From contig CM073328.1 of the NCBI GenBank assembly GCA_037043015.1, positions 14,667,495 to 14,731,494 on the forward strand: a stretch of DNA of 64,000 nucleotides, in the 5' to 3' direction. The stretch is from Bryum argenteum. Taxonomy: Eukaryota > Streptophyta > Bryopsida > Bryales > Bryaceae. The notes under the pieces were generated by a model. That model did no database searches and had not been told where the DNA came from. It saw only the letters and a program-made list of their open reading frames with translations. Shown here piece by piece: positions 33,346-42,741 of the stretch (positions are counted from its first letter, which is position 1; each line of letters begins with the position of its first letter). Position numbers and translations under genes: made by a program.

Positions 33346-33599
33346 CCCTAAACACCCAAGGGGGGGAGCAAAGCTCCAAAAAGCTTGTGAAAATGCTGAT
33401 TTTTTCAAAACTGCGTAAAAAAAAAAAAAAAAGAAGAAAATGGATAATCCAACCGTGGGATCTTCTTTGGAGCATAACAATTAGTATGTCTACCAATTTT
33501 CATGCCATTTGGAATAATGGATTCCAAGATCCATGCAAAAAAGGGGTGAAAAACGCCCCCCAAAAAGGAGGGGCAGCAAGCATCACCCCACTTTAGGGG
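33346..33599. mobile_element. Probable decayed TTAA element
   Basis: Left TTAA and 'cccctaaacacccaaggggg' are clear. The right end 'actttagggg' is followed by 'tgta', not TTAA. Interior 'aatccaaccgtgggatctt' ties it to the same family. Confidence 0.5.
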
Positions 33600-34021
33600 T
33601 GTAATACTTTTTTTCAGAGCCTCGGATAGAAATGATTCCTTCTAAAGAAAGGAAGATAAGAGAGCCTAAAAGAAGAATCCGGAAACGGAATGTGAAAAAC
33701 AAATTCTAAATAGCGGCAATCCACCTTGCAAGTCAAGGTGATGAAATTGTGGCCCACAATTCTCTTCTCGTTTCTCTTCCTTGCCTACCCAATTTCCAAG
33801 CAAAAACGTTCATGCAAAAAGTCTACTGCTCCTCTCACAACTTGAAAAATGTGATTTTTACTATTTACCCAACTGCCCAGCAGAGTAAACCCGACGAGGA
33901 GGCGGGTAAAAAAAACCCCGGATGAAAAAATGATCGGATGAAAGCACGGCAGCAGTGCAAAGATGACGGTGTACATCCAGAATGTCAAAAAACGACACTC
34001 TGGGCGCTTAACCCTTTCATG

Positions 34022-34949
34022 ACCACTCCTGTTTTGGAAGTCGAGGTTTTTTTGAGGTGTCTGGATGTATTTTGGAATGCATCAAACAAATGAAGGGTCA
34101 AAATTAAGATCCGACCGTATAAATGTGTAGTCAACTTCACATACATGCTAGAGGCCAAACATGGGTCAGATCTACCGTATAAACTAGAGTATTATGATGT
34201 TCCGAGTCAAGTGTAGTACATAGCGTATACATGACCTTGAAGCTTTTTACTAGAATTAGAGACCAGAATATCTAGATTTGGGCAAAACACATGTAGTCAA
34301 TATTGTAGAGAGTTTAAAGATCTATCCAACAACACCATGAGCGTTGCATTTTGAGCATTTATGAAACTTAAATTGTGAAAAGAGACCAAGAACCCAATTC
34401 CTTGTATACGGTAGCGTACGAGAAATACATGGGATATCGTAGCAAATATGGTCAGATTGAAAAATCAGACATGGTCACATTCATCAGACGCCAAGCCAAC
34501 AACATCACTGTGGAAACAACATGTGGTTGATTCTTTTTGGGGAGGATTTTAGGTTGTACAAACGTATACACTTTGATAGACGGTGTTGGGTTGCCAAAAG
34601 AAATCAACTCTTTTTTTGTCGATGGAGCCAATTGAGTAGTACCCCCATGTTCCCATGTTTTCAAGGGACCCTTATAATTGGTGTCATGTGTCCTCGACAG
34701 CCGTATTTCCTGAATCTTTCTCACTTCTTTCCAGACAAGCAACCGTATCGTATACTCATCACCATGTATAGATAGCTCTACCAGGCGGAGTACGAGTCCA
34801 AATGCATTAATTGTTTTGTGTAGTAGATCCAATACACACTCCTCTTCCGGCGTTGTTCTCTAACATTTTGCTCTTTCTACATAGATTCTACTCAATCATG
34901 GAATAACCACACTTCAGCGACCATATTTGGTTGATTGGTCATGAAAGGA
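34022..34949. mobile_element. 928-bp TTAA element with possible transposase relic
   Basis: Ends 'ccctttcatgacca' and, inverted with one change, 'tggtcatgaaagga'; TTAA at 34018-34021 and 34950-34953. On the minus strand, 34452-34832 keeps an open frame of 126 codons. Its start ('NAFGLVLRLVE', later 'YKGPLKTWE') is loosely like the piggyBac transposase stretch before and after the second catalytic Asp region. Other frames supply 'RKYGCRG', as expected of a frameshifted gene. The terminal structure is clear; the transposase identity is tentative. Confidence 0.7.
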
Positions 34950-35284
34950 TTAAGGATTAAGGAAATGCACATCCCATGGCAATAGACAAATCTAATTGAT
35001 TGCCATTTTTGTAAAAGAAGAAAAACTTGCCCTCTTGAGTTAGAACGTAGAAGCCTTTTAAAAAGAAACTATGAATGCAAATCAAGCTTTATTTTTGTTA
35101 TCATTACTTCTTCTTTTATTGTTGAATCTGTTGATGTAATAGTTAGTTGAATCAATACAACGTGATTCTAAGCATAAGGATGCTTGATGGTAAACAAAGT
35201 TTTGTAAATCGCATATGATCTTCAAGTCACCAAATTTCAATGAAAAGTTCTTGGTTTTGAAAAATATGCTAATAAGAATCTTCA

Positions 35285-35533
35285 CCCCTAATTCTCCTTA
35301 ACTGACCCGGAACGGGTTTCGGAGGTTTCCGCAGGAGAAAAACTCAGCCAACTTTGACCATTATAATCTCACAGAATGAACGGTTCAAATTTGGTATGTG
35401 AGATGAATGTCAAGCTTTGAGATCTTATGGTTTAATCTTTCAAATAATGCTTGGATTGAGATTTTTTGAGCTGAATATAAAGGAAGGTCAAATTTTGTGA
35501 CTTTGACTGTTTTGCAACAAGGAGAGTTAGGGG
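35285..35533. mobile_element. 249-bp TTAA-type element
   Basis: Ends 'cccctaattctcctt' and, inverted, 'aaggagagttagggg'. Left flank TTCA (mutated), right flank TTAA at 35534-35537. Non-coding. Confidence 0.65.
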
Positions 35534-35955
35534 TTAAATTGTGACAACCCTTCAACTTCTGACATTGACCGTAAGTTGGTCAATTGAATCCTTTGGGATT
35601 TCATATGAACACATATGATAATTTTGACCCAGACTGTACAGTCTGTACATACCATATCTTTGAATACACCAATGATACCGTTTGCACAAACTAAACATAC
35701 TGGGGTCACGATCGGAGCATAGCTTATGATTCGATTTGGTTCGATTGAGATATATTTGTGTCATCCAGTTCATTGTTGGAATCGACCAACTGACGCTGAT
35801 TATTCAGACCAACCTTTCAAGATACATGTATTGCACTAAGTTACTCCTGAATCGCAACGTTCGATACATTCGTTGTTTGAAAAAATAAATAGAAAATGCA
35901 AAATCAAATTAGAATACTCATGAGTGAAGGCACAATATGGCTGGAATGTAGTTAA

Positions 35956-36962
35956 GGGCCGGTTTACACTACGGTGGAGAAGTCCACCGGTCATGAAAAA
36001 AGGGAATTTCTCATTTGTGATTGGTTGAAAGAGTGCTTCTTGACCGGTGGGTGTTTACACTAGGTGAAGAAAGCAATGGTGGTGAAGATTTCTCATGGAT
36101 GATAAAATGACATGGCCTCCTACGTGGCACCACTTTTTGAAGAAAGAGTTCTCCGGAGGAGGAGTTTCTTGTCCGGCCTCAAGAGGCCGGACAAGAAATC
36201 ACTGTTCCGGACAACACCAATTGAAATTTAAAAATATTTATTCAAAGCACATTCACTGTGGTAAAAGAAACCATTATAAGAAAATCAAGACTGTACATCA
36301 CTATTTTGAGGGTATTAAAATATTCTGCAGTTTCTGCATTTCTGCAGTTTCTACATTTCTATATTCTTGTGACTGTTTGTAAATTTTTTCGCTTATGTCC
36401 TCATGCACCATACACATATCATTACCCATTATGTACTTCATTACCATTGTTTCCTAGATGGGTTGATTTGACAAAATGGTAATTACAAAAAATAAAATAA
36501 ATTAAAATGTATAAAGTTGAACACAACATTACCATGTGATGTCATTTTAGTATTTGAAAGTAATGATGTATCAAAAACTTATTATTTACGACACGATTTG
36601 ATATGCAACTTGAAACAAAGTTAAATCAAATTGTCATACATATACGTTTCAATTTTTCATGAACACAATTCTTGATGATTTGTTTTTAAACAATGTACAT
36701 GTAAGGAAATATAGTTTTTCTAATCAAAGCTAACTTCCACCATTTGATAAACTTCTCTTCACCGATGGACTTCTCCGGTGGACTTCTCCGGTAGTACTTC
36801 TCCTTTAGGTGTTTAGACTACAACCGGTCAAGACTACTTAAGAAATTTTTTATTGCCTATAATTCTTCTCCGGCACATCCACCATTTGCCTTATATAACC
36901 ATGTCTTGGCCAAGCATTCTTGACCGACCGGAGGCCTTCTCCACCGCAGTGTAAACCGGCCC
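35956..36962. mobile_element. 1-kb PIF/Harbinger-like non-autonomous element
   Basis: Terminal repeats of 27 bp with one mismatch ('gggccggtttacactacggt' and inverse), flanked by TAA at 35953-35955 and 36963-36965. A 3-bp TAA/TTA duplication with GGGCC-type ends is the PIF/Harbinger (Tourist) pattern. Several 'ttctccggtggacttctccg' subrepeats lie near the right end. No transposase. It ends about 310 bp before the start codon of cassette 3 gene A, so it may supply or disturb promoter sequence. Confidence 0.85.
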
Positions 36963-37272
36963 TAAGTATGCAGCATAGTTTCGTCCTTTCCCCTATTTTT
37001 AGTCTGCAGAGGACCTGGAAGTGGCGGTTTCTAGCGCAGATGGGTTTAGATGCTTTAACCGGGCCTTTTATTCATTCAGCATGATAGGGGCTGGTTGTCC
37101 GCACGACTTACGAACAACCGTGAGTTTGGGTGAGTGAGGTTCTGATTTCGTGAGGTGTTGGTCTTTGAGGTGCGAACTGGGTGGGAAGCAACGGTGCTTG
37201 TCTCTTAGGGCTTCGTCTAGTTGCCATTTACTCACATGGCCCACGTAAGTAGGACGTCGCAACGGAATACAG

Positions 37273-39634
37273 ATGGGTGCAGGGCAGTCGACCCCTCAGG
37301 CTACTGAAGATGAACGCCGTGCTTCTGCGGTAGGTCAACTCCAAGCTGCTGCTGCTGAACTTCAAGCTGCAGGTGATCGACTGTCCGATGCTGCAAGCCA
37401 AGCATCCATTGCTAAGATCCAACTTCGCGCTGCTGCGGACAAACTCCGCACTGCTGCTCCAGTCCCACCCCCTGCGCCAGTCCCACCCCCTGCGCCAGTC
37501 CCACCCCCTGCTCCAGTCCCACCCCCTGCTCCAGTCCCACCCCCTGCTCCAGTCCCACCCCCTGCTCCAGTCCCACCCCCTGCTCCAGTCCCACCAGCTG
37601 CTCCACCCCCTGCTTCAGATCCACTCCCTTTCCTAGATCAACGCCGACTCAGAACTGTTGCACACCAACTCGAAGCTCGTGTAACCACATCCGGAGCTGC
37701 TGCTGCAGACCTGCTCGTCTCTGGGGACTCGCTACGCACTGCTGCAGCCTCGCTCCGCAACGCTGCAAACTTCCTATTCGATGCTGCCCGAGGAATTAAA
37801 GATGTTGCATACCCTCTCCCAGCAACTATTGACGATGTAGGAGCTGCTGCAGGCCTTCTCCAAGATACTGTAAGTCGACTGAGCCGACTTCCATCAGGAC
37901 AAGAACTCATCGCCTGTGCAGATCAACTCTCCGCTTGTGCAAGCCAATTGGATGCGGGTGCAGGCCAACAGGCCGCTCCTGTAGCCCCACCCCCGGTTGC
38001 TCCTGCAGCCCCGCCCCCCGGTGCTCCTGCAGCCCCGCCCCCCGGTGCTCCTGCAGCCCCGCCCCCCGGTGCTCCTGCAGCCCCGCCCCCCGGTGCTCCT
38101 GCAGCCCCGCCCCCCGGTGCTCCTGCAGCCCCACCCCCCGGTGCTCCTGCAGCCCCACCCCCCGGTGCTCCTGCAGCCCCACCCCCCGGTGCTCCTGCAG
38201 CCCCACCCCCGGTGCTCCTGCAGCCCCACCCCCGGTGCTCCTGCAGCCCCACCCCCGGTGCTCCTGCAGCCCCACCCCCCGGTGCTCCTGCAGCCCCACC
38301 CCCCGGTGCTCCTGCAGCCCCACCCCCCGGTGCTCCTGCAGCCCCACCCCCCGGTGCTCCTGCAGCCCCACCCCCCGGTGCTCCTGCAGCCCCACCCCCC
38401 GGTGCTCCTGCAGCCCCACCCCCGGTGCTCCTGCAGCCCCACCCCCGGTGCTCCTGCAGCCCCACCCCCCGGTGCTCCTGCAGCCCCACCCCCCGGTGCT
38501 CCTGCAGCCCCACCCCCCGGTGCTCCTGCAGACAAACTCCGCCTTGCCGCAGGGGAACTGCTCCAGGCTCTCGACGTACGTCCTACTGCTCCAGATCAAC
38601 ACGGTGCTGCTCCTGCGCAACGCTGGGACTTTTTTGTTAGAAGTGTTTCCTCTCTTGTAGCTCAACTTCAAAAGGATGCGAAAGAGATTCGACAAGTTAG
38701 GCATAGTCTGACGGAGGGAGATACCAATATAGCAGAGCTTTGTTCTGCTGAAAAAATTCTTCAAGATATTAGACAGTGGCTTGAGATCTTAATTCATGGA
38801 GATTCTCCACCTATAGCTTTGACATTTGTAAATAATTTGTTAGATGTTGACAAGGATCCAAGGCTCAAAAAGGCACTTGAGGACTGGTCTGCGAGAGAGG
38901 CAGATTTGAGTAGGAAGCTTGCTCGCAGAGAAGGTGCAAGTGCTGACGTGAGGAACCAAATCTATAACATACTTGGGTGGTGGGCGGTATACTTAGGAGT
39001 TGTGCTAACAGCTGTGACACAATTGACACAAAATAGTGACAAAGTGCCGGTGTGCGGGAAAGTTTGGGTCCCAATTGTTTTGACAGGTTTCGGCACGTTT
39101 GTCATCATCTTTGGGTTGGTCTTTAAGTTCATGATCCTCAATTCCTTGGAGGTCACAATTCAATCTGAAAGACAAACTTTAAAGGTAAGTACTTCTGTGC
39201 ACTTCTTGGTTTTTTGCTTGCTTTCTTCGATTAGTTTGTAATTTTGTGGAGGACTTCATGATTCGTTAGGTTTTCTTTTGTTGTAGTTACAGGTAGTTCA
39301 TGTACATATTTTTATAACTATGTGTAGACTATAACTGAATTTTGTGACCGAAATTTGAATTGATCATACAACCTTCTTTAGAATCTGCTAACTTGGTGTT
39401 ACATACTGCTTGTAGGAACTCCAAAAAAGGATACTCAAAATTCAAGAGAAAGGCTTGGGGTTTGACTTCAAAATAGATGTTAATAACAAGTCCCCGAAGA
39501 TTCTTGCGAAACACTTTTGGAATCAATATGCATTAGTATTTTTGGCGTTACTTTCCCTTACGACATTATTCATTATTTCTTACTTTGTCATCCTTTGCAA
39601 TAAGTGGAAAGCCTCGTTCAAGGCTGAAAGCTAG
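37273..39634 (+). CDS. Cassette 3 gene A: frameshifted in a GC-rich minisatellite
   Basis: Paralogue of cassette 2 gene A. Exon 1 (37273-39184) and exon 2 (about 39417-39634) share the intron position and acceptor context. The N-terminal half has Ala-rich amphipathic repeats ('AADKLRTAA'), a Pro-Ala-Pro-Val array of 18-bp units (about 37456-37605), a second helical block, and then an array of 8-residue 'GAPAAPPP' units (about 37985-38530). The conserved C-terminal half has three predicted membrane spans and ends 'FVILCNKW...'. Five array units are 23 bp, not 24, so the frame entering the array is not the frame leaving it. The reading is therefore broken unless there is splicing within the array, an assembly error, or allelic variation. 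The stop is 5 nt before the ATG of gene B. Confidence 0.6.
37456..37605 (+). repeat. 18-bp tandem repeat encoding Pro-rich array
   Basis: Units of 'gctccagtcccaccccct' or 'gcgccagtc...' encode 'APVPPP' in the frame of gene A. Length is a multiple of three, so the frame is kept. Confidence 0.9.
37985..38530 (+). repeat. 24/23-bp GC-rich minisatellite in gene A
   Basis: About 22 copies of 'gctcctgcagccccacccccc' followed by 'ggt', with early units having 'ccccgcc'. Most units have six C before 'ggt'. Three consecutive units (about 38205-38275) and two later ones (about 38415-38460) have five, so the net change is minus five bases. All six frames remain largely open across it, which yields several misleading long frames on both strands. 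Confidence 0.9.
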
Positions 39635-39639
39635 GCACC

Positions 39640-40132
39640 ATGACAACCAAGGTGATCAATAAAACCAGTGGCACACTCATTCTGAAAGAAGGAACACAGG
39701 GAGTATATAGAGTAATCGGTAAGCTCAATTCCGGATGCCATCACGATATCAAAGTTGACCCAAACTCAACTTACCGTGAATACTGGTGTGCTGCGAAGGA
39801 CAATGACCCCAATTATACCGTCCTTAGTTCCGATGACTGCCAGGACTATAGAATAATCGAAATTTTCTGTGAAGAAGGAACTTATTTTTCTGTGAAGAAG
39901 TGCCCGATCAAGACCACTGAGGCATCGGGTTCTGGTGAGGCGCGTAAGAAGGTCCCTGCAGCTGTTGCCTGGGTGAAGGCATTTTTCAGGGGAGGTAAGT
40001 ACCCACATCACACCAAATCGCTCTGTATGGTCCGACTTCCTCAAACAAGTCTCTTCGTATGTGGATTCTCTTTCAGCGTTTTTAAGTTGATCACATACGA
40101 TTGTCTTACCTTCGGTTTCAGGTGCTGGTTGA
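39640..40132 (+). CDS. Cassette 3 gene B: small conserved protein, unknown function
   Basis: Exon 1 (39640-39994) and a tiny exon 2 (40122-40132, ending TGA) give about 121 residues. The core is 'INKTSGTLILKEGTQGVYR', 'VDPNSTYREYWCAAKDND' and 'LSSDDCQD', followed by a Lys/Ala-rich tail. The start context 'gcaccATGA' is favourable. Intron boundaries 'ggag|gtaagt' and 'tttcag|gtgctgg' match cassettes 1 and 2. The frame is intact, and this is probably the best-preserved copy with cassette 2. It begins only five nucleotides after the stop of gene A and in a different frame, so it cannot be a simple readthrough product. No membrane segment or signal peptide is seen. Confidence 0.75.
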
Positions 40133-40858
40133 TTGCTGGAATGCGATTGGTATTCATTTGGAAGTCGAGGAGAAGTTAACGGGCGTAGTTGTCTATCATA
40201 TCAACATGCGATCACGATATTTCAACCGTAGTGTGTGCGTAGGAATGGTTATCTAGCGGCAGTACTAGGCCGAGTGTGCGTAACATTAGCAATCTGTTGG
40301 TGGCAGATTGTATTCCGCATGTGGAGCTTGAGGAGATTATTGTCAAGGAGCGATAGTGTGCCGCCAGATTTACTCCTCATTTGTCACCATTATTAATAAT
40401 TATTTCAATAAAGCAGCTCGAACGCCTCTACATACCCATTGATGTCTTGACAGGGTCCCTTGGTATTGATGATGAATGATGTACATATTTGTGTTTTTGA
40501 GTATGGTGTTCACTTCGTTTGCAACGAATGGACCAAGGTATGCATCGTAATTATACGATTAAACTCCATAATGAGAGTTCTTCCATTGCTGAAAAGAGGA
40601 AAAGCCGAAGGTACTCAAGAACCCCCCCCCCCCCATTTAGCTTCTCTCAGGGAGAAGATGTAAGGTCACTACTAGGTTGATGTGACATTACCATAGTTCT
40701 CTACCACTACCATACTTTTGAATGCACAGTTGCTTGAACTCGAATATTATGAGAAATGATTGGAGAGTGTTAAGTGACTTGATGTGGTTCGTTTGTGTCA
40801 ATCTGTTCATTGCTTGTGAAAATTAGTTCATGACTTTCTCAGCCCGAGAATCTTTCTA
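40133..40858 (+). other. 3' flank of cassette 3
   Basis: To about 40400 it matches the 3' flanks of the other cassettes ('gttggtggcagattgtattc', 'gtggagcttgaggagatta'), consistent with a common 3' UTR. A 12-13-base C-run lies at about 40622. The next cassette begins shortly after. Confidence 0.55.
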
Positions 40859-40869
40859 GTGATTGTTTG

Positions 40870-42236
40870 TTCTTGTAGCTTTTCTTGGGAGGTTGCCCGA
40901 GGTGCCGCGGACCCGCTCGTCGTTGCTAGTGACCCGCTCAGAGATGCGGCAACCTTTCTCTGCACTGCTGCAGACCATACTGAGTATTATGTTGCTGAGT
41001 GCGTCCCCTCTGCCGTTGCAGGCAGTATAGATGCTGATGCAAGCTAACTCCGTGCCTGTGCCGACCAACTGTCCGCTACTGCAGGGTTGATCCCAGGTTC
41101 TGATGCAGACCCACTCAGAAAATCACTCACCTCTGCTGCAGACGAGCTCCGCCGTGTTTGAGGCGAACACCGCACTGCTCCACCTGGCCAACATCGCACT
41201 GCACGCTGCTGTACTCCAATTGCGCTCTCTTGTTTACGAACTTCAATATGATGGAGACGAGATTCAAAAGTTAGTCATAGCTTGACCGAGGCAGATGCCG
41301 ATATCGTACAAATTCATCACGTTGAACAAATTGTTCAAGATGTTAGAGGTCGGTTTTTGTCTCAACTTTGTGATGGAATTGCGAGAGAAAATTACAGGTT
41401 TCCACCTAAAGACTGTGAAGAGTCGGCATCTACAGCGTTGACACGTAAGAACAACCTGCTGATATTGATAACGATCCAAGGCTCAAGAAAGCGAGGGAAG
41501 AGTGGCTTCGAAGAGAATTGGATTTGAGTAGGATTATTATATACCAGGAAGGTAGAAGTGCTGATGTGAGGAACCAAATCTATAACCTAACTGGGTGGAA
41601 TGCAGTGTACTTAGGAGTTCTGCTGTCTATTGTGACTCAGTTGGCAAAAAATAGTGACAAAGAACCAATGTGTGGTGTATCTTGGGTCCCAATTTGTTTG
41701 ACAATAATTGGTATGTTTGTCATCATTGGTGGAGTGATTTTTAAGTTCATGAATCTCTTCATCATGTTGAAGTACTGAATTGAAGATGAGACACTGGCTA
41801 TGAAGGTAAATATTCCTGTACTTTCTCATTGGTTTTCTACTTGCTGATTGATCTTGCTACATTTTTGTAGGAATTCATGACCATGCTAGCATCTTCTTGT
41901 CACATTTGGAGGCAGCTCATGTATCTTTGAATAGAGTGTAATACTAATATTTGAGCTTATTACAGAAATCTTTGTCGAAAAATGTTAACTTGATATGCAG
42001 GTGTATCAAGACCTGATGTGCAAACTTAAACATAAGGGCCTGTGGTTTGATATCACGAAAGAATTTAGAGCTATTGGCATTAGAAAGTTTACGAAGTCAT
42101 ATGTATACAGAGTGACATAGTCGGAATACATTTCTATCAATTGGTGATTTTGGCCATGATTGCTCCTGCAATTTTGTTCATAATAACGTACGTTGTCATC
42201 CTCTGCGATAAGTGGAGAATTCGGCATTGGGACTAG
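40870..42236 (+). pseudogene. Cassette 4 gene A: decayed copy
   Basis: Homology runs from the Ala-rich repeats ('ADPLRDAATFLCTAAD') through 'LTEADADIVQI' to 'ADVRNQIYNLTGWNAVYLGV' and the second membrane segment. A further piece at 42001-42236 matches the last exon ('FIITYVVILCDKW'). In-frame stops (near 41044, 41161 and 41776) and frame changes throughout rule out a full product. The Pro-rich array of cassette 3 is absent, so that array is specific to copy 3. Confidence 0.8.
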
Positions 42237-42270
42237 GGACTAGGATATTCACGGTTGATAGCTAGGCAAC

Positions 42271-42741
42271 ATGATAATCAAGTTGATCAATAAAACTGGT
42301 CGAACACTCGTTCTGAAAGAGGGAACACAGGGAGTATGGAGTACAATCACTTGGGCGCTCTAAACGGCAGGAGTCACGAAATCAAAGCTGACTCAAACTC
42401 AACTTATCGTGTGCTGCTAAGGACACTGATGCTTATGCAATCATCCTCAGTTCCCGATTACTGCCATGACAAGGAAGACATCGAAATTTTCTAGAACAGA
42501 CGAGAAGAGATCTTTCGTAACCCGTAGATCCCTCCTCGGCCGCCTGGAAAGGAAGGCTTTGGTGGTTTAATGGTGTCATATCTCAAGAAAAATATCGTAC
42601 ATCACTTCAAATCGCTCTGTATGATCCGACTTTCTCGAACAAGTCTTCTCGTATGTAAATCCTCTATCTGCTTTTTTGAGTTAAATACAGATGATTGTCA
42701 TCTTTCTAGTTTCAGGTGATAATTCCAATCGAATGCTGTAA
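42271..42741 (+). pseudogene. Cassette 4 gene B: decayed copy
   Basis: Starts with ATG and 'INKTGRTLVLKEGTQGVW', then an early stop. The 'TYREYWCAA' segment has lost several bases ('TYR' joined to 'CAAKD'), and frame changes follow. A last exon remnant (about 42716-42741) follows 'ctagtttcag'. The A-stop to B-start gap is 34 nt, with the conserved string 'gttgatagctaggcaac' just before the ATG. Confidence 0.8.

Noticed and set aside
37894-38764. Several long frames on both strands rich in Gly-Ala-Pro or Cys-Ser-Pro
   Set aside because: They are the same 24-bp minisatellite read in other frames. Only the frames continuous with the gene A domains are likely to be used.
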